Counted from the stretch's first letter, positions 36,169 to 45,352 are shown. The stretch: DNA of 64,000 nucleotides from JAPPHA01 sp965221575 (GCA_965221575.1 CBDCSM010000012.1:1003865-1067864); one strand, 5' to 3'. Made by a program: numbers and translations. Notes: generated by a model from the letters alone, not told the origin.

Positions 36169-36882
36169 TCAGCCGCCCCGGCCGGACTTGCCGTCGCCCA
36201 GCGGAACCAACATCCCTCCAATCAGCGCCTCCAATTCGACCAGCCCGCCACCCGCCGCCAATTCGACGGCCTTGGCTACCAGGTTTCGAGTCGCACCCGT
36301 CAGCACGAGCGACTGATCTGCTTCACGGACTCCGCCAGCTGCCTGCAAATCCAAAATCACGACCACAGCGGGGCCGCTCGCTGGCACATCCACCCGCCAC
36401 ATCTCGGTCACGCCCACCGCGCGATACAAATCCGGCTTCTCTTCATCTCCATGCGTCCGCTCGACTTCGACAACCAGATCCTCCGGAGTCTTGCGGGCCC
36501 ATTGCGTGGCCGTCTCCCGATCTTCCGTCCAGAGTTCCAGCCAGGTTTCCGCTTTCGACCCGAAATAGAAACAGGCAGCCGGTTCAACCATACGGTTGGT
36601 ATTCGGGTGGCGGAACCGGCTGCTGCCCTGCGATGACAGCCGGAGGCCGAGCTGCCGCCCGGCTGCCCGTGCAACATCGCCCACGGCCTCCGCATAACGT
36701 TCATGCACGCGGCTCGGCGACATGAAGCTGATGAATCCCCTGGGACCATCCACGAAGACACGCCGGCCCATCTCCCGCCAGTCCATCCAGATGGCTCGTT
36801 CGATCAACGGCCGGGGTAGCTCCATGGTGTAGCAGAGCGATCCCATCGAGCCTGTGTGTTGTTCTACCATGAAATTGTTCAC
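36169..36882 (-). CDS. Uma2-family (DUF820) PD-(D/E)XK nuclease-fold protein
   Basis: The 237-residue protein follows the Uma2 pattern: an N-terminal helix, VHERYAEAVGDVARAAGRQL, LSSQGSSRFRHPNTNRMVEP, ACFYFGSKAETWLEL, the central EDLVVEVERTHGDEEKPDLY and GVTEMWRVDVP. In the nuclease fold the acidic residues and the K-x-x-x-Y stretch form the active site. Here E-P-A replaces the usual E-P-D, so a key acidic residue may be lost. The family is abundant but rarely characterised. It lies in the segment next to the tRNA. Confidence 0.75.
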   Translation of the reverse strand: MNNFMVEQHTGSMGSLCYTMELPRPLIERAIWMDWREMGRRVFVDGPRGFISFMSPSRVHERYAEAVGDVARAAGRQLGLRLSSQGSSRFRHPNTNRMVEPAACFYFGSKAETWLELWTEDRETATQWARKTPEDLVVEVERTHGDEEKPDLYRAVGVTEMWRVDVPASGPAVVVILDLQAAGGVREADQSLVLTGATRNLVAKAVELAAGGGLVELEALIGGMLVPLGDGKSGRGG

Positions 36883-36965
36883 TTCTCGGACCGTGGGAGA
36901 TTACAACAACGGTCCGGTGATTTCCACGACTACCCCCGGGTTCCGGCGCGCACCAGCTGAAGAAA

Positions 36966-37196
36966 TCAACACGTGCCGTGAAACAGAGCGTTTCCCTGGC
37001 GGGAGCGCAAGCCCTGTTCACGCCGCTTCGCAGGGAGTCCAGCAATACGGCCTTCAATTTTCGCAATGGATTCACCGAGATCATTCAGGCGCCCCATGAT
37101 CATCACGGAGGTAGCCTCAGTCACTCCGAACCCGGCGACGGACGAGAATAATGTGACGTACTGCAGGGCCTGGACAGTGCCCAAAGCCTGTCGCAT
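36966..37196 (-). CDS. Possible small hypothetical protein
   Basis: The 76-residue frame contains a hydrophobic stretch (ALQYVTLFSSVAGFGVTEAT) followed by a coiled-coil-like helix (MGRLNDLGESIAKIEGRIAG). Short proteins of this make-up often sit in membranes. There is no clear ribosome site or recognisable family, and the gene may be a remnant. Confidence 0.3.
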   Translation of the reverse strand: MRQALGTVQALQYVTLFSSVAGFGVTEATSVMIMGRLNDLGESIAKIEGRIAGLPAKRREQGLRSRQGNALFHGTC

Positions 37197-37794
37197 GGCA
37201 TTCAGCTTTCAGGATATGGCCACGTTCTGCGCGACACCGATCAGACAGGTTTCGCCGGATCTCCGAGTACGCGAACTGTAACCTTTGAACGAATTCCTGA
37301 TTTAAGGTTCTGTAGCACACTATCGAAACCTCGCTTTCTCACTGTCGGGCCGGTGACAAGAAGCCCGAAACTGGCAGCCAAGTTGCCGACCCGGGAACTG
37401 GCTCGCACGGTGACTGAGATTCACGGTCCGGCAATCTTCCAGACCAACGAGGAGGACCGACAGCGTCGCGAGCCTCGTCTTGCTCAAGTCGAAGCGAAGC
37501 CGTAGTTTCGCGGGCCACTGCGGTTGTAACCTGGCACTGGTGTTTGCGGACATGGGAAGGATGCCGGTAACGGGCACACAGCCGCTTCTGTGCTTCCCAT
37601 GCGAGGGCTTGTACCTTAGGTGGCGCGGATTCGGTGCGGCGGCTGCCCCGAGAGCTCTGCCCTCAAGGAGCCTGGCTGTCCTGGTCTTGGGCGAACGCGA
37701 ACTCCCCTGACATGTGGAGGAGCGGCCCGGAAACGAACGGGGCCCGAGGGGTTCGGGAATTGCATAAACCCAACAGTTAGGTTATTTTGCCTTC
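37197..37794. other. Region before the DUF4160/DUF2442 pair, no supportable gene
   Basis: Only short frames without start signals are seen. The last 100 bases should hold the promoter of the pair. Confidence 0.4.
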
Positions 37795-38043
37795 ATGGTT
37801 GTTATTCACCGTGCCCACGGATTCCGGTTTGTAATCTACACGTCAGATCATGAACCGGCGCATATCCACATCACGGGAGCAGGGCAGGCGAAAATCAACC
37901 TGTTTGGACCGGGCGGCAGACCACAAGTCGTTTCCGTCGCCGGCATCAAGCAATCCGAACTGCGACGGTTGATGTCAGTAGTGATCGAGCGCCGCGATGA
38001 TTTCCTGCAGGAGTGGGAGCGTATCCATGGACAGCCTGACTGA
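37795..38043 (+). CDS. DUF4160-family small protein
   Basis: The 82-residue protein has the family core GFRFVIYTSDHEPAHIHITG and the C-terminal helix ELRRLMSVVIERRDDFLQEW. The H-x-P-x-H-x-H motif (HEPAHIH) is conserved and could be catalytic or metal binding. DUF4160 genes are regularly followed by a DUF2442 gene, and the pair has been proposed as a toxin-antitoxin-like module; neither activity is established here. It overlaps the next gene by 17 bases. Confidence 0.8.
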   Translation: MVVIHRAHGFRFVIYTSDHEPAHIHITGAGQAKINLFGPGGRPQVVSVAGIKQSELRRLMSVVIERRDDFLQEWERIHGQPD

Positions 38044-38446
38044 CGCGGAATTCAAAATGGCAGAAGCCCGAGGGCAAGCGATGTTGGAAGTGGAACCTCG
38101 CGCTACCGCGGCACGATACAACCGCGACACGGGCCGTGTGACGGTCGATCTGGTGAATGGATGCACCTACGTGTTTCCGGCACACCTCGTTCAGGATCTG
38201 GAAAGTGCCAGCCACGATGACCTCGCCAACATCGAGGTTGATGGTGTCGGTTTCAATCTTCACTTTCCGAAACTGGACGCCGACCTTTATGTTCCCGCGT
38301 TGGTTGCCGGGGTGTTTGGCACCCGTAACTGGATGTACAAGGCGCTCGCCCGGAGAGCGGGCCGCTCAAAGTCACCCGCAAAAACCGCTGCATCCAGGTC
38401 AAACGGCACAAAGGGCGGGCGGCCGAAGAAACAGGTCTCACGGTGA
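38027..38446 (+). CDS. DUF2442-family protein with basic AT-hook-like tail
   Basis: The 139-residue protein starts at ATG 38027, inside the DUF4160 gene. The domain is visible as RVTVDLVNGCTYVFPAHLVQ, IEVDGVGFNLHFPKLDADLY and VPALVAGVFGTRNWM. After it comes a basic tail (ARRAGRSKSPAKTAASRSNG, then TKGGRPKKQVSR) with G-R-P-K-K, as in AT-hooks, suggesting DNA binding and hence the antitoxin/regulator partner. The tight overlap implies coupled translation. Confidence 0.8.
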   Translation: MDSLTDAEFKMAEARGQAMLEVEPRATAARYNRDTGRVTVDLVNGCTYVFPAHLVQDLESASHDDLANIEVDGVGFNLHFPKLDADLYVPALVAGVFGTRNWMYKALARRAGRSKSPAKTAASRSNGTKGGRPKKQVSR

Positions 38447-38594
38447 GAACGAAAAGCGGGTTGATGACGCATGTTCTGCGGGGTGAACCTGACCCAGTCG
38501 AGCCCGACCCTGGCCCGGCGGATACCTTGAATGACAACCACAAGGCGTCATCGCATGATTTGTTCGGTGGTTTACCGGCCCTAAATGCACATAG

Positions 38595-39015
38595 GTACCC
38601 ATTCCGCCCACAGTACACGCCACACTGGATTTCCGGTAGTTTGACCGGTCCTTTCGGGATGGTCGTTTGCCATGCCATGAGTGCGTCGTCCGGGTCGTAG
38701 ATGATCCACCTCCGAAGAGCATCAAACCCGGTTCGGAACCAGGACTTCTTGAGACGTTTGTGCGTCTTCCGGCGGATTGGCTTGCGTCCCATCACCCGGG
38801 TCGCGCAGCGGTGCGCCCACGTCACGGCGAGGGTGACGATGCCGGGAAGGGTCACGAGTTTGGCGGAATCGTTGATGTGGGTATCCTCGATGTGAAGCCA
38901 CGGGTCTGGTATCCGAGAAGAGGCATTCGATGCCCCAGCGGCGGCGATAGAGGCGCTGAGCGCTCCGGGGGCGCTCCACATTCGTCGCGATGATGAGGCT
39001 TTCCTTTTGCTGCTT
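38595..39015 (-). pseudogene. IS4-like transposase, C-terminal remnant (copy 2), frameshifted
   Basis: On the minus strand ESLIIATN, ERPRSAQRLYRRRWGIECLF and SDT are followed, after a frameshift near 38905, by LHIEDTHINDSAKLVTLPGI, VTLAVTWAHRCATRVMGRKP and IRRKTHKRLKKSWFRTGFDA. The Y-R-x-R-W-x-I-E motif with the third catalytic glutamate is typical of IS4-type transposases. Everything upstream of it is gone. Confidence 0.7.
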
Positions 39016-39068
39016 TGGTGAGCTTTATTTTGGTGCTGAGAAATCCCGGCATACAGAAAAACCAATGA

Positions 39069-40502
39069 CTATCCCTCTTCTAAATTCGGTTGCCGGATAT
39101 GCCATTCCGTTGCCTGCTCGTAGGCATGGCCGACCTGGCACAGGAGAGGTTCCTTGAGTGGATGTCCGACGAACTGGAGGGACAGGGGCAAACCGTCTTG
39201 ATTGAATCCACACGGCACCGAGAGGGTTGGAGTGCCATTGAAATCAAAAGGGATGGTGTATCTCTGCACGGAAGGGTCATAGTCATCCATGGGACCATAT
39301 GACTCTTCCGGGGTCACAGGCCAGGGGGGACCCGTCATCGAGGGGCAAGCCAACACATCAATGGTCTCGAAGATTTCTCGAAACCGCCCGTTGCAGGCAG
39401 CCCGCAGGTTATTGGCCCTTGCGTACTCCGCACCACTGACCTTGGCTCCCATATCCAGCCAGCCGCGAAACCAGGGCCCGTACTCCTTGCGCCGGGAGGG
39501 ATAAGTCGCTTCATGGGCCAATACTGCTTCGGCGGAGCAGAGGATGGGCCAGGCGGGCAGGAATTCATCCATATCGGGCAACTGAATTTCGATCACTTCG
39601 ACGCCAAGCTGCTCCAGGACCCGCACCCCGGCGGCTACAGCTTCGGCCAACTCCGCATCGGTGTGTTGTCTTATTCCTTGTTCATCAAACCCGATCCGGA
39701 CCCCCTTCACCCCGGCATCCAGGTGTTTCACCATGTCCGGAACCGGGACAGGAAGCGAGGTGGGATCCTTGGGGTCATGACCGGCAATGGCCTGGAGCAT
39801 CACTGCCGCGTCGGCGGTTCTGCGGGTCAGGGGACCAACATGGTCCATCGATTCGGCCAGGGCCAGAACTCCATAGCGGCTGACCCTGCCCCAGGTCGGC
39901 TTCAAGCCCACCACCCCACAGGAGGCAGCCGGGAAGCGGATGGACCCGCCGGTGTCGCTACCCAGCGTCCCATAGGCCAGCCCTGCCGCGGTAGCGACCC
40001 CTGATCCGCTCGAGGAAGCCCCCGACCACACCCCCGGATTCCAGGGATTCAGCGGAGCTTCAAATTGAGGATTATATCCCCCCATGGCTCCTTCCGTCAG
40101 ATTGAGCTTACCCAGCAAAACCGCCCCGGCTTCTGCCAGCCGTGTCACGACAGTCGCATCCTCATTGGGAATATGATCGGCCAGTACCGCCGCTCCCCCC
40201 ATCGTTCGGATCCCCTTGGTAAAACACAGATCTTTCACCGCGATAGGGATCCCATGTAAAGGCCCCCGATACTTCTTCTCCGCCAGCTCCTGATCTGCCT
40301 GCTCCGCTGCCGCCAGGGCGTGGTCGGCCATCACCGTGGCATAACTTTTTTGCCTCCCATCCAGGGATGCAATGCGCTTCAGGAGAGATTGGGTCAGTTC
40401 GACGGAAGAAATGTCCCGGTTCCTGACGAGGGCAGCTACCTCCAGCAATGACTTGAAAAGAAGCTCTTTCATTTCCTTAACATCCAGAATCTTTTCCATC
40501 AT
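39069..40502 (-). CDS. Amidase signature family hydrolase
   Basis: The 477-residue protein has the Ser-cisSer-Lys triad: Lys in PIAVKDLCFTKGIRT, cis-Ser in WSGASSSGSGVATAAG and the nucleophile serine in TLGSDTGGSIRFPAASCG. The length fits the GatA-like group, but no GatB or GatC is nearby, so this is a stand-alone amidase acting on a small amide. ATG 40502 and the next codon ATG 40499 are both possible starts. It is the last minus-strand gene of the foreign catabolic block. Confidence 0.9.
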   Translation of the reverse strand: MMEKILDVKEMKELLFKSLLEVAALVRNRDISSVELTQSLLKRIASLDGRQKSYATVMADHALAAAEQADQELAEKKYRGPLHGIPIAVKDLCFTKGIRTMGGAAVLADHIPNEDATVVTRLAEAGAVLLGKLNLTEGAMGGYNPQFEAPLNPWNPGVWSGASSSGSGVATAAGLAYGTLGSDTGGSIRFPAASCGVVGLKPTWGRVSRYGVLALAESMDHVGPLTRRTADAAVMLQAIAGHDPKDPTSLPVPVPDMVKHLDAGVKGVRIGFDEQGIRQHTDAELAEAVAAGVRVLEQLGVEVIEIQLPDMDEFLPAWPILCSAEAVLAHEATYPSRRKEYGPWFRGWLDMGAKVSGAEYARANNLRAACNGRFREIFETIDVLACPSMTGPPWPVTPEESYGPMDDYDPSVQRYTIPFDFNGTPTLSVPCGFNQDGLPLSLQFVGHPLKEPLLCQVGHAYEQATEWHIRQPNLEEG

Positions 40503-40618
40503 GTTTTTTAATAGTTAAAATGTTGTTGATTTTTAACCTTGAGCGACAGATCCGTTCCCTCACCAATCAATCGAGAAAAGACAATTTAACTTGACCCCCA
40601 TTCGACAACCGGACCGGT

Positions 40619-40912
40619 CTAAAGGCACGATTCCTGTCTGCTGCTCCACCCCTTTTTCAACAATCCACAAAGTGTCGTGTGATGAAATGTTGTTTGCCAA
40701 TGCCGCGTACAGTTGCAGATCTGCCAGGTCAGTCCGCGCTCTTCATGAAGGTGGAGCAGATAATTCTGAACCTCCTGTGCAGTGATCCTCTCGGGGCTGC
40801 GCTTGCAGTAGCGTGCGAGCCCGGAGACGGAGTGAAGATACAAACGCATCTTGTTCTCGGCCAGGCCGCGAACGGTCATGTTTTTCATCATTCGTTTGCG
40901 CAACTGTGTCAT
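40619..40912 (-). pseudogene. Tyrosine recombinase, N-terminal SAM-like domain only
   Basis: MTQLRKRMMKNMTVRGLAEN and then YLHSVSGLARYCKRSPERIT, AQEVQNYLLHLHEERGLTWQ match the N-terminal core-binding domain of XerC-like integrases accompanying certain IS elements. The catalytic domain is missing; the frame changes to unrelated residues at its end. GGGAG precedes the ATG. Confidence 0.7.
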
Positions 40913-41153
40913 GGGTCATCTCCCTCGAAGTGTGATTGGTCATGGAGGACCCCGGCACCTGTAGCGACCGGTGCATCCACCATCGTTAGTCACCAAACGA
41001 GAGAGAGATGGAAACGCCTCAATGCGCCGATGGAAGACGATGAAACACGCGAAAGCGGATGTTCAGGGCACACAACACCCGCAAGGTGCCACCCGCCGCG
41101 GAACGCGGCTCAGTTCAATGTCCAATATCATCTCTTTCCCCTTTAATGGTTGG
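40913..41153. other. Gap between integrase remnant and SDR
   Basis: No gene is seen. It probably carries IS flank sequence. Confidence 0.35.
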
Positions 41154-41903
41154 TTACCAGGCGGTGTATCCCCCGTCGATGACCAGTTCGCTTCCGGTCA
41201 TGAAGCATGATTCGTCCGAGGCCAGGAAGAGAACACCGAAAGCTATATTCTCGGGCTCACCGTAGTGTCTCAAAGGGATGCGGGACATCAACAGTTGATG
41301 GGTTTCCTCGTCGCTTCCGGGATCGAGCATCGGCGTGATAATGGGTCCCGGGTGCACCGAGTTGGCCCGGATGCGGTCGCCGGCGTACTGAATGGCGGTG
41401 GCCTTAGTGAACAGCCACACCGCGCCCTTGGACGCCTGGTACTGAGGACTGGCGGTGTCGGTGCCCACCAAACCTACCTGGGACGATGTGTTGATGATGG
41501 AGCCACCCCCGGACCGACGCATCTCCGGTATGGCAGCCTTGGTTCCCAGGAACACTCCTTTGGCATTGACCTCCATTACCCGGTCCCATTCTTCCACCGT
41601 GGTGTCTTCTACTGTTCCCGTGCCGCCGATTCCGGCGTTGTTTAACAGCACGTCCAGTTTCCCGAAGCGGGCGACGGTGGACGCCACGGCTTGCTGCCAC
41701 TCAGCCTCGCTGGTGACGTCCAACCGGACGAAGAGGCACTCGCCGCCGGTTTCATTAATTTCGGCCTCGGTCTTGCGCCCTTCTTCTTCCAGCACGTCTC
41801 CGATGACCACTTTGGCCCCTTCCCGGGAGAACAGCTTGGCCATCGCCGCGCCGATGCCCCTGGCTCCCCCGCTGATAAAAGCGACCTTGTCTTTCAGCCT
41901 CAT
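41154..41903 (-). CDS. Short-chain dehydrogenase/reductase
   Basis: The 249-residue classical SDR has the cofactor motif GGARGIG, the D of GDVLEEEG (suggesting NAD), NNAGIGG, catalytic Ser in NTSSQVG and Tyr-x-x-x-Lys in YQASKGA, and the end FMTGSELVIDGGYTAW. Related enzymes oxidise secondary alcohols or sugars. It belongs to the foreign catabolic block with the LDH2-type dehydrogenase; the substrate is unknown. Confidence 0.88.
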   Translation of the reverse strand: MRLKDKVAFISGGARGIGAAMAKLFSREGAKVVIGDVLEEEGRKTEAEINETGGECLFVRLDVTSEAEWQQAVASTVARFGKLDVLLNNAGIGGTGTVEDTTVEEWDRVMEVNAKGVFLGTKAAIPEMRRSGGGSIINTSSQVGLVGTDTASPQYQASKGAVWLFTKATAIQYAGDRIRANSVHPGPIITPMLDPGSDEETHQLLMSRIPLRHYGEPENIAFGVLFLASDESCFMTGSELVIDGGYTAW

Positions 41904-41929
41904 AGTTTCCCTCCATCGTTGATGTTGGG

Positions 41930-42005
41930 CAGCAATGCCACGGAACGGACCTCGCCAAACTCCTTTTGCAGCTTTTGCTAGGCATCAACCCCGTCTTCGC
42001 TCACG
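41930..42005 (-). pseudogene. 3'-end fragment of a BNR-repeat gene
   Basis: The sequence corresponds to 43930-44010, the last codons of the intact BNR gene (the SWQKLQREFGEIRCVALVPN region), with several substitutions and no 5' part. It lies between the SDR and the LDH2 gene in the same orientation. Confidence 0.65.
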
Positions 42006-42014
42006 CACACAAAT

Positions 42015-43091
42015 TCAGGGATTTCCTCGGGAGGGAAGGACATCCGCCAATTGGTCACGGACCCCGTATCGGTCGAAGAGGGCTTCCACCTGAGCCCAGG
42101 TGGCGGGATCCACCGGGACGCCCTGGGCCAATCGCTCCTGTCGCGTATTGGCGGATCTTTCCCCCGGAAAGAAAACTCCGCTCGATCCTTCCATCAGGGG
42201 GGTGGTTTTAAGGTGTCTCATCATCTGTCGGACCTCGGCCCGGATGGTTTCCAGGGGCGCCATGTGGCCAAGATCGATGGTGAGTATCGTGGAGCCTGCC
42301 CACAGATCCATCTTTCTTGGAGGGGAAGCGATCTGGCCAAGAAGCGCCCCGAAAAGCGCGACCATAACCGAGAGCGCATATCCCTTGTGGCCCCCTTGCA
42401 TCCCGCCGACGGGTAAGTGTGCCCCGTCATCGAAGAAATCGTCGGGGTTCCTGCTGGGGACCCCATGCTTATCGATGATCCAGGTATCAGGAAGCTCCTG
42501 TTCCTTGTTGCGGTACACCCGAATTGTCCCATCAGCTGCCATAGAGCTGGCCAGATCAATAAGGACGGGGGCGCCTTCGGCATGAGGAAATGCCATCGCT
42601 AAAGGGTTCGTCCCCAGTCGGGCCTCACGTCCCCCGAAGGGAACCACGGTGGCGTATGGTCCTCCAGCCCAGCCCGAAAACATGATGGCAGCCATGCCGG
42701 CCGCCGCCGCCATTTCGGGGTAGGCTCCGATTCGGCCCGTATTGCCATGGTTTCCCATCGTCACCAAGCTGAATCCATGGTCACGAGCCTTCTCGATCGC
42801 CATTTCAGTCGCTCGTGTGGCAACCACCTGACCAAAGGTGGAATGGCCATCGATCTGGAGGATTCCCCCATGGTTGCCGACGACTTCCGGCTCTGCCTTC
42901 GGATCAAGTTCTCCGTCCTCAATGAACTTCAGGTACCATGGTATCCGGATGAACCCATGGGAATCGTATCCCGCAAGATTGGCATTGGCCAGGTGGTCCG
43001 CCACGATACCGGCGTGGCCGGCCGAGGCTCCTCCCGCCCGCATCATCACATCTGTTATCCGGACAATCTGATGTTTCGTTAATATTGGCAT
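42015..43091 (-). CDS. Malate/L-lactate/ureidoglycolate dehydrogenase family (LDH2) oxidoreductase
   Basis: The 358-residue protein has the family motifs DSHGFIRIPWYLKFI, GHSTFGQVVATRATEMAIEK, NHGNTGRIGAYPEMAAAAGM, the NAD-site segment GTNPLAMAFPHAEGAPVLID and MQGGHKGYALSVMVALFGAL. These NAD(P)-dependent enzymes use a non-Rossmann fold to oxidise 2-hydroxyacids such as sulfolactate, malate and ureidoglycolate. The substrate here is probably a sugar-derived hydroxyacid. It lies 80 bp downstream of the ThuA gene on the same strand. Confidence 0.9.
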   Translation of the reverse strand: MPILTKHQIVRITDVMMRAGGASAGHAGIVADHLANANLAGYDSHGFIRIPWYLKFIEDGELDPKAEPEVVGNHGGILQIDGHSTFGQVVATRATEMAIEKARDHGFSLVTMGNHGNTGRIGAYPEMAAAAGMAAIMFSGWAGGPYATVVPFGGREARLGTNPLAMAFPHAEGAPVLIDLASSMAADGTIRVYRNKEQELPDTWIIDKHGVPSRNPDDFFDDGAHLPVGGMQGGHKGYALSVMVALFGALLGQIASPPRKMDLWAGSTILTIDLGHMAPLETIRAEVRQMMRHLKTTPLMEGSSGVFFPGERSANTRQERLAQGVPVDPATWAQVEALFDRYGVRDQLADVLPSRGNP

Positions 43092-43171
43092 GGACAGCTC
43101 CTAAGAAAGGGTCAATCGCTTAACCTGACATGCATGCCGCCAACCTGGGCACTGTGAATGTCTTCGTTGGT

Positions 43172-43837
43172 TTATCCGCCGGTGACCCAGTCCACACCAT
43201 TCAGAACGATTTTCTGAAACTCCGCGGTCTGGCAGCTCTGCCCATCATGCCCAAGCAGGAAAACGAAGACTTTTCCATCGCCATACCTGCGGGTCCATCC
43301 TAAGGGATAGGCCCCTTCCGGAGAATCTTCAGTTGTCCCAGTGATAAAGACATCATTATCGTCTCTGCACCCCATGCCCATGTAAAGTTCATCGTTTGTC
43401 GTGAAGTCTGCTACGCCGCGGGCTCCCGGATTTTTCGGGTCGCTCACCTTCACGAGGACCTTGCCGTAAGGGGCATGGGTGCTTTTATAGTCGATCCAGC
43501 CTCCGCCGGTAATGTCGTGGTAATCCGGCCAGCTTATATCCAGATGACAGGAGATGTGGAGACAGACGAGTCCTTTCCCGGAGCTTATAAATTCTTTTAT
43601 CCCAACTTGTTCCTTTTCGGACCAGTTAAAAAGCCCGTGGTTGAAACGAAAGATGGATTCGCGTTTCGTATTGAAGACCAGCGCATCGTAGCCTTTCATG
43701 TTGACAGGCTCTCTCAGGACGGAAGTGTCTTCCGTAACCCGAACATCATGACCAGCCGCCTTTAGAAAATCTTCAATAATGGGTGTGGTCACTACAAAGG
43801 GGTGGTCCAGCCCTCCGGAAATCAGCAGCAGCTTCAA
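43172..43837 (-). CDS. ThuA-like (trehalose utilisation) domain protein, full length
   Basis: The 221-residue protein is a class I glutamine-amidotransferase-like fold: LLLISGGLDHPFVVTTPIIE, then YDALVFNTKRESIFRFNHGL, GIKEFISSGKGLVCLHISCH (where the nucleophile cysteine equivalent sits), WPDYHDITGGGW and GRRYGDGKVFVFLLGHDGQS-like end. ThuA proteins take part in sugar catabolism in rhizobia and many environmental bacteria, with an uncertain reaction. It follows the BNR gene, and two truncated relatives occur at 48738-48890 and 53707-53961. Confidence 0.85.
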   Translation of the reverse strand: MKLLLISGGLDHPFVVTTPIIEDFLKAAGHDVRVTEDTSVLREPVNMKGYDALVFNTKRESIFRFNHGLFNWSEKEQVGIKEFISSGKGLVCLHISCHLDISWPDYHDITGGGWIDYKSTHAPYGKVLVKVSDPKNPGARGVADFTTNDELYMGMGCRDDNDVFITGTTEDSPEGAYPLGWTRRYGDGKVFVFLLGHDGQSCQTAEFQKIVLNGVDWVTGG

Positions 43838-43923
43838 TGATTATCTCCCAGAATTGTTTGGCCGTATGCCAAGCGTGACAGTCTCTGTCAGAAGCCCTGG
43901 AACGCAGGGCTGAATTTCGTGAG

Positions 43924-44949
43924 TCAGTTGGGCACCAAGGCCACGCAACGGATCTCGCCAAACTCCCTTTGCAGCTTTTGCCAGGAATCACCCCCGTCAT
44001 CGCTCACGTACACATAGCCGAGGAGGCTGGTCGCGACGATTACATCGGGCCGCTCCTTGTGAGAGCTTATCCCATAAATAACTGAGTTGGGCTCGACCGG
44101 CAGGGACACCGGTTCCCAGCTTTTCCCGGCATCCTGGGTGCGCTGCACGGCGCCGGTTGTGCCGGGAATAATGTTGCCGTTGCCGACGAACATGACATCG
44201 GGGTTATCCGCTTTGATGACCATGCCGCGGCAGTAGGACACGGCGTCCGCTTCATCGAACTTGGGGAAATTGTGGTCATCCCAGCTTTCACCTTCGTCGT
44301 GGCTGGAGGCGATCCCAAAGGGAGAGGTGCAGTAGAGTGTGGAACGGGCGCCGATCTTCAGAGCCATACTGTGAATGTCGCCTTGGAATGGGTCAGGCCC
44401 CAGGTCGGGCAGGCGTACCCAGTTGTCGCCGCCATCCAGGCTTTTGTAAACCCCGTCAACCTCCATGCCGGCCCAGATGGTGCGGTTGTCCCTGGGATCT
44501 ACCATCATGCAGGTGGTCCGCGGCGGCCCGGGAGGTTCAGTGACGGGGCTCTTCATGTTTACGCCCATATGAAGCTTGCTCCAGGACCTCCCCCCATCCC
44601 TGGAGCGGAAACCCTCGGGCCGCGTGCCCACGAATATGGTGTCCGGGTCCGTGGGGTCCACAGTCACTGACCAGACCTCAAGGTTCGATGTGGGGGCATC
44701 CAGGTTTTCCCAGGTCGCGCCGCCGTCTTCGCTGCGGAAAACGCCTACGTCGGAACCGGCCAATACCCCCCGGGGGTTGTCCGGATACACGCACAAAGCC
44801 CTGACGGTGCCCTCCGTCGGTAGTGTGTTTTTCAGCTTGGGCGTGTCGTAGATTTCAGGGCGAATGTTGGTCCAGGATTCACCGCCGTCGGCACTCACGT
44901 TCAGCCCTTGGCCGTGAGTGCCAATGAGGATTGTGTAATCTTTTGCCAT
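43924..44949 (-). CDS. BNR/Asp-box repeat beta-propeller protein
   Basis: The 341-residue protein carries repeated Asp-boxes (S-x-D-x-G-x-T/S-W): SADGGESWTNI, SEDGGATWENL, SRDGGRSWSKL, SLDGGDNWVRL, SHDEGESWDDH, TQDAGKSWEPV and SDDGGDSWQKL, that is, about seven blades as in sialidase-like propellers. There is no signal peptide and no sialidase catalytic arginine triad or RIP motif, so a binding or exo-glycosidase-independent role is likely. It begins the unit BNR-ThuA-LDH2. Partial copies lie at 41930-42005, 52537-52635 and 54166-54300. Confidence 0.8.
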   Translation of the reverse strand: MAKDYTILIGTHGQGLNVSADGGESWTNIRPEIYDTPKLKNTLPTEGTVRALCVYPDNPRGVLAGSDVGVFRSEDGGATWENLDAPTSNLEVWSVTVDPTDPDTIFVGTRPEGFRSRDGGRSWSKLHMGVNMKSPVTEPPGPPRTTCMMVDPRDNRTIWAGMEVDGVYKSLDGGDNWVRLPDLGPDPFQGDIHSMALKIGARSTLYCTSPFGIASSHDEGESWDDHNFPKFDEADAVSYCRGMVIKADNPDVMFVGNGNIIPGTTGAVQRTQDAGKSWEPVSLPVEPNSVIYGISSHKERPDVIVATSLLGYVYVSDDGGDSWQKLQREFGEIRCVALVPN

Positions 44950-44992
44950 CTCGCGTCTCCTTGGTGCCGTGCATCATCTCCTCTTATTGCCA

Positions 44993-45008
44993 TATATGAT
45001 ATATGATG
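44993..45008. promoter_or_regulatory. Candidate operator, 16-mer shared by three promoter regions (site 1)
   Basis: TATATGATATATGATG lies 44 bp upstream of the BNR gene start. It is identical to 60000-60015 and to the complement of 55888-55903. The odd palindrome TATATGATATA is inside it. A GntR/FCD regulator (61181-61867) is the nearest candidate binder. Confidence 0.5.
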
Positions 45009-45034
45009 AAATTTGAAGAACTATTTTATTCTGT

Positions 45035-45225
45035 TGAGCCTCTTGCAAAATCCCTTAGACGGGTGAATTTCCCGCCGCTTTCGACGATTTTGCTCGGATG
45101 ATCCTGGAAATCGGAGCCGCCACAAGGTATAGTGTAGTTGTCGAAAAACACTACCAAGGGAGGCGACCCCGATGTCCTTGAAATCCACTCTATCCAATAT
45201 CTGGAACCGATTTCAAGGGGAATAA
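45035..45225 (+). mobile_element. 5' end fragment of an insertion sequence
   Basis: It starts with an IS-like end GAGCCTCTTGCAAAATCCC and contains GGGAGG followed by a 17-codon start (MSLKSTLSNIWNRFQGE, then TAA) that resembles the N-terminus of a DDE transposase. The rest of the element is absent. Confidence 0.45.
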
Positions 45226-45352
45226 TGGGAACCGAACAGTTATGTGAATCCTGAATCCCAAGTGTCTGTCATGACGCGCCTTTTCCGCTGATCCGGTTCA
45301 CATAAAAATCTGCTCTACTCCTGTCGATTTTGACACTGACAGGAGAGAGACC

